64,000 bases of DNA from Bdellovibrio sp. SKB1291214 (lineage in GTDB: Bacteria > Bdellovibrionota > Bdellovibrionia > Bdellovibrionales > Bdellovibrionaceae): positions 3,348,001-3,412,000 of the forward strand of contig NZ_CP106855.1 of assembly GCF_002209355.2 (NCBI RefSeq), written 5' to 3'. This document shows positions 40,641 through 48,851 of this stretch, in pieces. Both the position numbers and the translations under genes were made by a program. Under the pieces are notes generated by a model. That model saw only the letters and a list, made by a program, of their open reading frames with translations, did not search any database and was not told the DNA's origin. Positions within the stretch are counted from its first letter, which is position 1; each line of letters opens with the position of its first letter.

Positions 40641-42647
40641 ATGACTGAACCTATTCAAATCAAATCAAAATTGGCTGGCAACCCGACTCACGAACCTCAA
40701 TTCAAAAGCTTTGTTAAAAGCAAAGACGGCAGATCCATTCCGGTGGCTGACCCTCGCTCGACGCGAGCGCTTGTGTCCTTGATGGACATGAACGCTGTGC
40801 TTGGTGGTGCGGCTTCGCATTACGGCGGTCCTGCAGCTTTCGCAGAGTTGATGTCTGCAATGCATGGACATGTTTATGATGTTGCTCACAAAGAAAACAA
40901 GCCATGGTATGAGTTGTTCCATGTTGTGAACGATGCAGGTCACTGTGAAAATGGGTTGTATGCTTTGAAAGCAAACTACCAAACAGCGGGTCTTGATTTG
41001 AACAGTCTTAAAAAATTCCGTTCGATCGAATCAGGTCTTACGGGTCACGGTGAAGTTCACTGTTTCCCTGAAGGTGTTTTCGTTTCTAACGGTCCATTGG
41101 GTTCTGCTCTTCCACAAACTCAAGGTTTGGCGATGGGCGAGGCCTTGTCTGGCAAAAATCGTGTGACGATCACAGCGATCTCTGACGGTGCCAGTATGGA
41201 AGGCGAAGCGCGCGAAGCTTTTGCAGCGATCCCGGGGCTTGCCGCTCACGGTAAGATGGGCCCCTTCGTGATGATTATCAGCGATAACAACACGAAACTA
41301 TCTGGCCGTATTGATAATGAATCTTTCTCGATGTCTCACACGTTTGCTTCTTTGAAAACTTTGGGCTGGGATGTGATCTCGTTGCCTGAAGGAAATGACC
41401 TGCAAAAGTGCTATGACGCTATTGCAACGGCTGTTGAAAAAGCGAAAGCCAATCCAAAAGTTCCAGTGGCGATCCACGCGAAAACTGTTAAAGGCATCGG
41501 AACTAAGAAAACGGCAGAGTCTGCTTCGGGTGCTCATGGTTTCCCTTTGAAAAGCCCTTCTGAACTTCCAGCGTTCTTGTCGGAAATCTATAACGGCGAA
41601 GCATTGCCACCAGTCTTCAACACTTGGATCGAGGAATTGAACAAGTGGGAAGCAGAAATCAAAGCTAACGCGGTTAAAGACTCTGGCGAAAAAATTCAAA
41701 ACGGAGTTTCGTCTGCGTTGATCCGTGCACGTAAAGCGGGTTTCCCAGTATTGAGTGTGACTTCGGATCTTCCTGGTTCAACAGGTGTTGCTGGTTTCAG
41801 AAAAGAATTCCCAGCAGATTCTTTCGACGTGGGTGTTGCTGAATCAAACATGGTTTCTGCGGCGGCTGGTCTTTCCAAATTGGGTTACATCCCAGTAGTC
41901 GATACTTTCGCTCAGTTCGGCGTAACCAAGGGCGCTTTGCCAATCACAATGGGTGCTTTGTCTGAAGCGCCGGTGATTGCGGTATTCTCTCACACAGGTT
42001 TTCAAGATGCGGCTGACGGTGCTTCTCACCAAGCATTGTCATACATGGCGATGGTCTCTTCAATTCCGCACGTGGATGTTTATTCTTTGTCTTGCAGCGA
42101 AGAGGCTGACAGCATCGTTTACTCTGTCATCGAAAAATTTGCGAATGATCGCAAAGCTGGCAAAGTTCCAAACAGCGCAGTGTTCTTCCTAGGTCGTGAA
42201 AACTTCCCGAAAACATACGTTGCTGGCACTAAATACGATTTGAACAAAGCGCAAGTATTGGCTGACACAACAGCTGGTAAAGCGAAATCAGTCACTATCG
42301 CCACGACAGGATCTTTGGTTCTTCAAGCTTTGGAAGCTTCTAAAACGTTGGAAGCACAAGGTATCGGTTCCGTGGTTGTAAATGTGGTGAAAGTAAATCA
42401 TCCAGACGTGGAAACGGTAAAATCTGCATTGGCAAAAACAGGTGGTCGCTTGGTGACTGTTGAAGACCACCAATTGATCGGTGGCTTCGGCCAAATGCTT
42501 TGCCACTCGTTGTTGCAAGCGCAGGTTGAATTCAAAGTGAAGTCTTTGGGTGTTCACGGCGAATTTGGCCAAAGCTCTTACACGGCGTTGGACTTGTACA
42601 AGAAGCACAAAATCGATGCTTCCGCGATCGTCGCTGCTGCAAAGTAA
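40641..42647 (+). CDS. tkt: Transketolase (divergent)
   Basis: ThDP-dependent transfer of two-carbon units in the pentose phosphate pathway, which also supplies the erythrose 4-phosphate used by the aro genes. 668 residues. Divergent from typical Tkt: N-terminal GGAASHYGGPAAFAEL and HCFPEGVFVSNGPLGSALPQTQGLA, ThDP motif SDGASMEGEAREAF and SDNNTKLSGR, then DVGVAESNMVSAAAGLS and the pyrimidine half with DTFAQFGVTKGAL and FSHTGFQDAADGASHQAL. The C-terminal Rossmann domain is complete. Standing alone and divergent from add, 37 bases apart. Confidence 0.85.
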   Translation: MTEPIQIKSKLAGNPTHEPQFKSFVKSKDGRSIPVADPRSTRALVSLMDMNAVLGGAASHYGGPAAFAELMSAMHGHVYDVAHKENKPWYELFHVVNDAGHCENGLYALKANYQTAGLDLNSLKKFRSIESGLTGHGEVHCFPEGVFVSNGPLGSALPQTQGLAMGEALSGKNRVTITAISDGASMEGEAREAFAAIPGLAAHGKMGPFVMIISDNNTKLSGRIDNESFSMSHTFASLKTLGWDVISLPEGNDLQKCYDAIATAVEKAKANPKVPVAIHAKTVKGIGTKKTAESASGAHGFPLKSPSELPAFLSEIYNGEALPPVFNTWIEELNKWEAEIKANAVKDSGEKIQNGVSSALIRARKAGFPVLSVTSDLPGSTGVAGFRKEFPADSFDVGVAESNMVSAAAGLSKLGYIPVVDTFAQFGVTKGALPITMGALSEAPVIAVFSHTGFQDAADGASHQALSYMAMVSSIPHVDVYSLSCSEEADSIVYSVIEKFANDRKAGKVPNSAVFFLGRENFPKTYVAGTKYDLNKAQVLADTTAGKAKSVTIATTGSLVLQALEASKTLEAQGIGSVVVNVVKVNHPDVETVKSALAKTGGRLVTVEDHQLIGGFGQMLCHSLLQAQVEFKVKSLGVHGEFGQSSYTALDLYKKHKIDASAIVAAAK

Positions 42648-42654
42648 AGCGATG

Positions 42655-42760
42655 AAAATGGCCCGTCTGACTTCGTTGTCGGGCCATCTCCTCGCTCGGA
42701 CGTGCCAGTAGCACGCCTGCGATGCGGGGATGATCCTTCGCCTTGCATACGAACCATTTT
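42655..42760. repeat. Palindromic dispersed repeat, copy 2
   Basis: 106 bp after tkt. Outer arms AAAATGG (42655-42661) and CCATTTT (42754-42760); hairpin ATGGCCCG/CGGGCCAT (42658-42665 with 42680-42687); central hairpin CGTGC-CAGTA-GCACG (42701-42715). It contains CTTCGTTGTCG and CTTCGCCTTGCAT, similar to copy 1. As RNA it could fold into a multi-stem structure at the tkt 3' end. Confidence 0.75.
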
Positions 42761-42792
42761 GACCGCTTTATGTTGAATGAAGAATATTTTGG

Positions 42793-42824
42793 AAGGGAGA
42801 AGTGAAAGCTTCTCCCTTTTTTTT
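42793..42824 (+). terminator. Terminator after tkt and repeat
   Basis: AAGGGAGAAG-TGAAAG-CTTCTCCCTT followed by TTTTTT. Confidence 0.92.
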
Positions 42825-42863
42825 ATGCTATAGCTTAGATGAATTTGAATGAAGGAGAACATT

Positions 42864-43376
42864 ATGGCGGAAAATATTCCTGGTTTGTGTCTAAATCCAG
42901 ACGCAGAAACAAAAAAATACGTATTCAATCACACGATGCTTCGTGTGAAAGATCCGAAAGCATCTTTGGATTTTTACACTCGTGTTTTAGGTATGAAATT
43001 AGTGCGTAAGCTAGATTTCTCTGAATGGAAATTTTCATTGTTTTTTTTGGCATATGTTCCAGAAGGCACAAATATTCCGACAGAAAACGAAGCCAATGCG
43101 AAGTACACGTTCGGTCGTGAAGCGGTTCTTGAGCTCACTCACAACTGGGGCACTGAAGAGCAAGAGGCAACTCCTTACCATAATGGCAATACAGAACCAC
43201 GTGGCTTCGGGCATATCTGCGTGACAGTTCCGGATATCAAAGCGGCCTGCGAGCGCTTTGATAAACTGAATGTGAGCTACCAAAAAAGACTGGGAGAGGG
43301 TGGAATGAAGAACATCGCTTTCATCAAAGATCCAGATAACTACTGGATCGAAATTGTTCAAGCAGGCTTGCTATAG
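42864..43376 (+). CDS. gloA: Lactoylglutathione lyase (glyoxalase I)
   Basis: Isomerises the methylglyoxal-glutathione adduct, first step of methylglyoxal detoxification. 170 residues from ATG 42864 behind AAGGAGAAC. An ATG at 42849 precedes the binding site and is not the start. The vicinal-oxygen-chelate repeat is clear: FNHTMLRVKDPKASLDFYTRVLGMKLVR, VLELTHNWGTE with the metal Glu, GFGHICVTVPDI with the metal His, and IKDPDNYWIEIVQ with the last Glu. The long form with an N-terminal extension is like eukaryotic and some bacterial GloA. Confidence 0.94.
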   Translation: MAENIPGLCLNPDAETKKYVFNHTMLRVKDPKASLDFYTRVLGMKLVRKLDFSEWKFSLFFLAYVPEGTNIPTENEANAKYTFGREAVLELTHNWGTEEQEATPYHNGNTEPRGFGHICVTVPDIKAACERFDKLNVSYQKRLGEGGMKNIAFIKDPDNYWIEIVQAGLL

Positions 43377-43388
43377 TGTGGATGGCTA

Positions 43389-43402
43389 TTAACATATGTT
43401 AA
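43389..43402. promoter_or_regulatory. Perfect 14-bp palindrome
   Basis: TTAACATATGTTAA, just after gloA and before a possible small ORF. Symmetry suits a dimeric regulator. No protein can be named. Confidence 0.4.
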
Positions 43403-43417
43403 AGAATCGAGGGGAAA

Positions 43418-43510
43418 ATGAAAAATATAGGTGTTTTCCCTCTGACATGCGTGAATTTTTTGGATGTGTCAGTGTATTTGGGGCTTATAAATTGGAGTTT
43501 TTCACTGTGA
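43418..43510 (+). CDS. Possible 30-residue small protein
   Basis: ATG 43418 follows GAGGGGAAA and the frame stays open for 30 codons, giving a hydrophobic peptide that starts MKNIGVFPLTCVNFLDV. The same bases can form a hairpin (GAGGGGAAAA with TTTTCCCTC), which may be a weak gloA terminator. Codon evidence is too little to decide. Listed as a candidate only. Confidence 0.25.
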   Translation: MKNIGVFPLTCVNFLDVSVYLGLINWSFSL

Positions 43511-43557
43511 TCCGGTAGGGTCCGTTGAAATTAATAACCCAATTACCAGGAGTTTCA

Positions 43558-43815
43558 ATGAAAGCAATTATCGGTGCTTTGGCTTTAGTAGGTCTTTTCT
43601 CAACTCAAGCAATGGCTGCTAAATCTTGCGGTCAAATGATCGAAGCTAAATCAGAAGCAAAAGCGACTATCGCATATTTGACTTCTAAAATTAAAGATTC
43701 AAACAACGCTGATAAAATCGCTGAGTTGTCTGAGCAAAGAGCTGAATTGGTTGATTACGTTGCTCGCTTGAACGCGACAATCAATGACGTTTGTAAAGCT
43801 GATTACAACGACTAA
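43558..43815 (+). CDS. Small secreted helical protein with two cysteines
   Basis: 85 residues from ATG 43558 (CAGGAG ahead); an ATG at 43525 would spoil the signal peptide. Signal peptide ends QAMAA, followed by a cysteine (KSCGQM), two helices (EAKSEAKATIAYLTSKI and ADKIAELSEQRAELVDYVARLNATI) and a second cysteine (DVCKADYND). Predicted periplasmic helical hairpin closed by a disulphide, like the protein at 14589. No known family recognised. A strong terminator follows. Confidence 0.7.
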   Translation: MKAIIGALALVGLFSTQAMAAKSCGQMIEAKSEAKATIAYLTSKIKDSNNADKIAELSEQRAELVDYVARLNATINDVCKADYND

Positions 43816-43841
43816 TTATTTCGGATTTCAGTCTGAAAAAG

Positions 43842-43873
43842 AAAAGGCACTGAAGTTCTCAGTGCCTTTTTTA
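43842..43873. terminator. Bidirectional terminator
   Basis: AAAAGGCACTGA-AGTTC-TCAGTGCCTTTT, 12-bp perfect stem with A and T tracts, between the small secreted protein gene and the convergent cheW. Confidence 0.93.
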
Positions 43874-43924
43874 TTATCTGAATAAGTCTGAAGGGCTTTG
43901 CGCCTGCGACAGATGCAGGGAACC

Positions 43925-44407
43925 TTATGCGGCTTCAGAGAATTGAGCCATTTGACCCATTTGATCTGAAGAGAACGCTGCAACGATATCGACAAGGATA
44001 ACAACTCTGTTATCAACTTTACCCATACCGCGAACGAAGTGCATAGAGCTTTGATTGCCAAGAACCGGTGAGGGTTCAATTTGGTTATCTTGCAAGTCTA
44101 CAACTTCTTTCACAGAGTCTACGATCATACCAACTTGACCGATTTCTGTGTCGATCACGATAATGCAAGTGTCACGCGTTTTATCTTGTGCATCCATTCC
44201 GAATTTCACGCGCAAGTTGACAACTGGAATGATTTTTCCACGCAAATTCATGACACCTTTTACATACTCAGGTGTGCGTGGAACCGGAGTGATTTCACCA
44301 AACTGATTGATCTCGCGAACCGTTTCGATCGCTACACCATATTGTTCTGACATCAGTTGGAAAGTCAGGTATTGACCAGCTTTTGCTTTCGTAGACATTT
44401 CACTCAT
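43925..44407 (-). CDS. cheW: Chemotaxis coupling protein CheW
   Basis: Links chemoreceptors to CheA. 160 residues of CheW fold: YLTFQLMSEQYGVAIETVREI, PVPRTPEYVKGVMNLRGKIIPVVNLRVKFG, then CIIVIDTEIGQVGMIVDSVKEVVDL, and a final KVDNRVVILVDIVAAFSSDQ. It is divergent from cheA with a 251-base shared promoter region. No chemoreceptor gene is in the window. Confidence 0.94.
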   Translation of the reverse strand: MSEMSTKAKAGQYLTFQLMSEQYGVAIETVREINQFGEITPVPRTPEYVKGVMNLRGKIIPVVNLRVKFGMDAQDKTRDTCIIVIDTEIGQVGMIVDSVKEVVDLQDNQIEPSPVLGNQSSMHFVRGMGKVDNRVVILVDIVAAFSSDQMGQMAQFSEAA

Positions 44408-44658
44408 AGTAAGGGCCTTTCAAATGTAGTAGACCCCCTACTATTCGCCGAAATTCCCCCTAAACTTAACGGTCTGTTAAAAATAATTGTTAATTCGGAT
44501 TTCTGCGTCCTTATGAGACACCAATGCGGTGACTTCAAGACCTTGGGCCAAATCGAATTATCCACCCTCCTCTCTGGTCCTTTGTAATAGAAGCAAATGT
44601 CCTAAGTTGCCGATAACTTTACTGATTAGAAATACATAGTTTCCAGTGGAGAATTAAA
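44408..44658. other. Divergent promoter region cheW / cheA
   Basis: No coding frame of note. TTAACGGTCTGTTAA near 44465 is a small inverted repeat and TTAATT tracts lie nearby. I could not fix promoter boxes or a flagellar sigma-28 site. Confidence 0.35.
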
Positions 44659-46806
44659 ATGAGCGGCGATAATGCATTCTTTGAAGAACTGCAGATGGAT
44701 TTTCTTAACGAATCTTTGTTCATGTTCGAACAATACGATGAATCCATGATGAAGTTGGAAAACAGTGATGATCCGGCAAAGGACCTTACTGATATTTTCC
44801 GCGTGGCCCACTCTGTAAAAGGTGGAGCTGCAGCAGTTGGTCTTAGTGATCTTGCGAAGTTCGCGCACGTTGCAGAGGATCTGTTAGATCTACTTCGTTC
44901 AAAACCAGAATTGGTGAATTCCAATGTGATCTCTTTGCTTTTACAGGCGGGTGACGAGTTAAAAAATCGCATCTCTTCTTTGCAGCAAGGTAAAGGCGGT
45001 CCCTGGGATCCGTCTGCCCTTGTGAAACAGCTTGTAGAAGTGACAGAAGGCCTTTCTGGCAAAAAATCTTCTTATACAAAGGCGACGGAAGCTGCAGCTG
45101 CTTCTCCACAGGCATCAGCTCCACAAGAGGAAAAGATTGCGGTACCGGATGATTTTTTCGAACATGTCGACGCAGCAGCAGCGGCATGTCCTGTTGAGCC
45201 AAAAGCAGAAATCCCTGAGCCGGCCGAAGATGTGACAAATCACGATCTATTGGCAGAATTACTTTCCCAGTTGTCTCCAGAAGACCAAGCGGAGTTCCAC
45301 GCTAAAGAAGCAGCTGAGAATGCAGAGAAAGAACTTATTAAAGAACTTGAAAACGCCGCTATTGAAATTCCCGAGCAGACAGCACCTCCCGTGGTGGTGG
45401 CAGCTTCTGCGGTTGCGGGGCCCGTTGCAGGTCCAAAAGTTTCTCCCGCAGCGACGGCGTCTCCTGAACCCGTTGCTGAAACTCCAAAATTGAAAGTCGT
45501 TTCCGAAGCGAAAGCACCCGCTCAATCTGAAGGCGGCGGCGGTGGCGGCGGATCGAAATCTCCAGCGAAAAATCTGACAAGCACAATCAAAGTAGACACA
45601 GGCCGTGTTGATTCGGTTCTTGATGCGGTTGGCGAGCTTGTGGTTTTGAAAAACCAGTTGGTTCATGACGAAACTGTTCGCAGTGGTGAAAATCTTCGTC
45701 TTGAAGCTATCGTCGATCAATTAGATAAAGCGGTTCGTGAACTCTATGAAAAAACATTGAGTATCCGTATGACGCCGCTTAAATCTATGTTCATCAAAAT
45801 TCAACGTATCGTGCGTGACGTATCTATCACTTTGGATAAGCCAGTTGATCTTCAATTGATTGGTGAAGAAACAGAGGTTGAAAGAACGGTCTTCGAACTT
45901 TTGGGTGACCCTTTGGTTCACTTGGTTCGTAACTCCATGGACCACGGTGTAGAGAAAAAAGAAATCCGTAAGGAGCGCGGTAAGCCAGAAATGGCAAAAG
46001 TAATCGTTTCTGCGAAACAAAATGGCGGTAACGTTATTATCGATATCTCTGATGATGGTGGCGGTATTAACCGTGAAAAAGTTTTGAACAAGGCGATGGA
46101 GAAGGGTTTCGTTCCGAAAGGTGTGGACCCGGCGACCATCCCTGATGAGCAAGTATTCCAGTATATTTTCTATCCGGGCTTTTCGACAGCTGACAAGATC
46201 TCTGATCTTTCTGGTCGTGGTGTTGGTTTGGACGTGGTTAAATCTAACTTGGATAAAATTCACGGTAAGATCAACATCATCTCTAAAGCGGGAGTTGGTT
46301 CCACATTCCGTTTAACGATTCCTCTAAGCACTGCGATCACTGACGGTATCATTGTGTCTTTAGATGGTTCTCGCTTCATCCTTCCGATTCACTCGATTCG
46401 TGAAATCGTTCGTGTGCTTCCGAAGGACTACACACATATTTCCAACGCCGGCAAGGTCGCTAATATTCGTGGTCACTTGTTGCCAGTGATTGATGTGTCT
46501 GCAACTTTAGGTTCGTTGAATGAATCATTCAACGCCAAGGATGCTCGTCGCGACGATACGCTGAGTGCTCGTCGTGAAGAAACAATGCTTGTGATCATCG
46601 AGTCTGTAACGGGTCAAATGGCGTTCCCAGTTGACGATGTTTTGGGCCAAGCACAAGTTGTTGTTAAGCCAATTGTAACAGGCTTTGATATCCCAGAGAT
46701 CGCAGGTGCTGCTATCCTTGGTGATGGTCGTACGGTTTTGATCTTGGAACCTGGTTCATTATTGCAGTCCGTTTCTAAATCTTCAGGAATGGTAGGAGCT
46801 GCATGA
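44659..46806 (+). CDS. cheA: Chemotaxis histidine kinase CheA
   Basis: Central kinase that phosphorylates CheY and CheB. 715 residues: Hpt domain 1-105 with the phosphorylated His in RVAHSVKGGAAAVG near 48. A long Ala, Pro and Glu-rich linker with a Gly run runs from about 130 to 305. Dimerisation follows at about 310-375 (VDSVLDAVGELVVLKNQL), then HATPase at 375-555 (HLVRNSMDHGVE, DDGGGINREKV, GRGVGLDVVKSNL), and the CheW-like domain 560-705. No obvious CheY-binding P2 domain is visible in the linker. Overlaps cheR by four bases. Confidence 0.94.
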   Translation: MSGDNAFFEELQMDFLNESLFMFEQYDESMMKLENSDDPAKDLTDIFRVAHSVKGGAAAVGLSDLAKFAHVAEDLLDLLRSKPELVNSNVISLLLQAGDELKNRISSLQQGKGGPWDPSALVKQLVEVTEGLSGKKSSYTKATEAAAASPQASAPQEEKIAVPDDFFEHVDAAAAACPVEPKAEIPEPAEDVTNHDLLAELLSQLSPEDQAEFHAKEAAENAEKELIKELENAAIEIPEQTAPPVVVAASAVAGPVAGPKVSPAATASPEPVAETPKLKVVSEAKAPAQSEGGGGGGGSKSPAKNLTSTIKVDTGRVDSVLDAVGELVVLKNQLVHDETVRSGENLRLEAIVDQLDKAVRELYEKTLSIRMTPLKSMFIKIQRIVRDVSITLDKPVDLQLIGEETEVERTVFELLGDPLVHLVRNSMDHGVEKKEIRKERGKPEMAKVIVSAKQNGGNVIIDISDDGGGINREKVLNKAMEKGFVPKGVDPATIPDEQVFQYIFYPGFSTADKISDLSGRGVGLDVVKSNLDKIHGKINIISKAGVGSTFRLTIPLSTAITDGIIVSLDGSRFILPIHSIREIVRVLPKDYTHISNAGKVANIRGHLLPVIDVSATLGSLNESFNAKDARRDDTLSARREETMLVIIESVTGQMAFPVDDVLGQAQVVVKPIVTGFDIPEIAGAAILGDGRTVLILEPGSLLQSVSKSSGMVGAA

Positions 46807-47678
46807 GTGCCCTTAAAAAAACGACCGATAGCACGGTCAGTGCGCTGTATGAGTTTGAAGATATTCAGCTGACTGAGAAAATGTTCGGTAAGTTTGCAAA
46901 GCACATGTATGACTTGGCTGGAGTGGATTTACCGTTCTCGCCAAAAAATCATGCATTGATCAGAAACCGTATCGTAAAGCTATTGCGCCGTCATGGTTTG
47001 AAGTCCTACGAAGAGTATTGGGCTATGATCGAGCACGGGAATCATGAGCTCACATCTGAGTTCATTTCTGCTTTGACAACAAACATGACTTCTTTTTACC
47101 GCGAAGGTAATCACTTTGATTTTTTGGCTCAACAGCTGCCAGAGCTTTACAAAAAATTTGGAGCTGATATTCGTATGTGGTGTGCAGCTGCAAGTACGGG
47201 CCAAGAGCCGTATACAATTGCCATGACAGCGAATGAAGTGATGCAGTCTATTCCGGGTATGAAGGCACGTTTGCTTGCAACAGATATCGATTTGCAAGTT
47301 CTTAAAAAAGCGTCCATTGGAGCTTATGAAGACCGTGAAATGCAAGGTCTGCCATCGGCTCAACGGTTGAAGTATTTTGAAAAAGTTAAAAAGAACGACA
47401 CCGAGTTTTGGAGAGCCAAAGATAGCATTCATGACATGATTCGCTTTGCGCAATTCAACTTGATGAGTCCTAAGTATGAATTTCAGCACAAGTTTCACGT
47501 TATTTTCTGTCGCAACGTTTTGATTTACTTCGACGAAGAGACGACAAAAAAAGTGATCGATGGTCTGACATCTTGCTTAGCACCCGGGGGCTATTTAATT
47601 CTGGGGCACTCAGAGTCGGGTAATATTAAACACGCTAATCTAAAACCGCTGTCACGCGCCGTTTATCAGAAGACGTAA
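46803..47678 (+). CDS. cheR: Chemoreceptor glutamate methyltransferase CheR
   Basis: Methylates receptor glutamates with S-adenosylmethionine. 291 residues: N-terminal helical domain (HALIRNRIVKLLRRHGLKSYEEY), TSFYREGNHFD, the AdoMet loop MWCAAASTGQEPYTIAM, LATDIDLQVLKKAS and FHVIFCRNVLIYFDEETTKKV with the family signature, then GGYLILGHSES. Coupled to cheA by overlap and to cheB with a 9-base gap. Confidence 0.95.
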   Translation: MSALKKTTDSTVSALYEFEDIQLTEKMFGKFAKHMYDLAGVDLPFSPKNHALIRNRIVKLLRRHGLKSYEEYWAMIEHGNHELTSEFISALTTNMTSFYREGNHFDFLAQQLPELYKKFGADIRMWCAAASTGQEPYTIAMTANEVMQSIPGMKARLLATDIDLQVLKKASIGAYEDREMQGLPSAQRLKYFEKVKKNDTEFWRAKDSIHDMIRFAQFNLMSPKYEFQHKFHVIFCRNVLIYFDEETTKKVIDGLTSCLAPGGYLILGHSESGNIKHANLKPLSRAVYQKT

Positions 47679-47687
47679 GAAGGAATT

Positions 47688-48749
47688 ATGGGTCAAAAAA
47701 TCAAAGTTCTCATCGTTGATGACTCTGCTGTGATTCGTAAGCTGCTTGAGAAGATTTTCTCTTCTGCCCCAGATATCGAAGTCGTTGGTACAGCTTCAGA
47801 TCCCTATATTGCCCGTGATAAACTCGTGCAACTGAAACCGGACGTGATGACTCTAGACGTGGAGATGCCACGTATGGACGGCATTAGCTTTCTTGAAAAA
47901 GTCATGCAGCACTTTCCGACCAGAACGATCATTTTTTCAAGCTTAGCGAAAACAGGTTCTGAAACTTACCTGCGTGCTTTGGAAGCCGGCGCTATCGAAA
48001 TTATGGAAAAACCGTCTATTGACGTTTCTCAAACTTTAGAAATCTTGGGCCGTGAAATCGTGGAAAAAGTGCGCGTTGTTGCACGTGCCCGCATCCAGGT
48101 AAGGACGAAAGTGAATACTCCAAGCACTCCTATTGCAAAAGCGGATCGTACCTCACTTGCACGTACAACCCATCAAATGATTGCTATCGCCTCCAGTACT
48201 GGCGGTACTGAAGCATTGAAGGTTTTCCTTTCCGGAATGCCAGCAAACATTCCTGGTACAGTCGTGGTTCAACACATGCCTCCTGGTTTCACAAAATCAT
48301 TTGCTGATAACTTGAATGCGATGTTCCCGTTTGAAGTGAAAGAAGCCCAAGAAGGCGATCAGGTCGTACCAGGTCGCGTGTTGATTGCGCCGGGGAACTT
48401 TCATATGGAAATCACTCGTAGTGGTGCCTTTTATTACGTGAAGCTTCACCAAAATCCTCCTATGCATAGCGTGCGCCCAGCTGCTGACTATTTGATGAAG
48501 TCAGTTGCGAAATACGCAGGTAAAAATGCGATGGGTGTGGTGCTGACGGGTATGGGTAAGGATGGAGCCGAAGGCCTTTTAGAAATGAAAAATGCCGGTG
48601 CCTATACCATTGCTCAAAATGAAGAGACATGTGTTGTCTATGGGATGCCAGCCGCGGCGGTTGCCTTAGGGGCGGCTGACAAAGTGATGGCTCTTGATAA
48701 GATCGCCGGGGAGCTTTTAAAGCAGCTCGATATCAGAGACGCCGCTTAG
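47688..48749 (+). CDS. cheB: Chemotaxis methylesterase CheB
   Basis: Response regulator that removes methyl groups from receptors. 353 residues. The receiver domain at about 1-125 has VDDSAVIRKLLEKIF, the phospho-Asp in VMTLDVEMPRMDG and the Lys in MEKPS. The linker follows, then the esterase domain with Ser in IASSTGGTEAL, His in VVQHMPPGFT and Asp in GMGKDGAEG. AAGGA stands before the ATG. A terminator follows, and no cheY is adjacent. Confidence 0.95.
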   Translation: MGQKIKVLIVDDSAVIRKLLEKIFSSAPDIEVVGTASDPYIARDKLVQLKPDVMTLDVEMPRMDGISFLEKVMQHFPTRTIIFSSLAKTGSETYLRALEAGAIEIMEKPSIDVSQTLEILGREIVEKVRVVARARIQVRTKVNTPSTPIAKADRTSLARTTHQMIAIASSTGGTEALKVFLSGMPANIPGTVVVQHMPPGFTKSFADNLNAMFPFEVKEAQEGDQVVPGRVLIAPGNFHMEITRSGAFYYVKLHQNPPMHSVRPAADYLMKSVAKYAGKNAMGVVLTGMGKDGAEGLLEMKNAGAYTIAQNEETCVVYGMPAAAVALGAADKVMALDKIAGELLKQLDIRDAA

Positions 48750-48777
48750 TAAATTACATATTATTTATGAAACGTGT

Positions 48778-48812
48778 AAAACGGGGAAAGATAAGACTTT
48801 CCCTGTTTTATT
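48778..48812 (+). terminator. Terminator of the cheA-cheR-cheB operon
   Basis: AAAACGGGGAAAG-ATAAGA-CTTTCCCTGTTTT (one G-U pair) followed by ATTT. Confidence 0.8.
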
Positions 48813-48851
48813 TGCTGGGCCTGTGGAATATTGCTTTGAACTCGTGCGTAT

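Noticed and set aside
45259-46263. Long minus-strand frames inside cheA
   Set aside because: CheA is unmistakable on the plus strand; these frames have no start signals or motifs.
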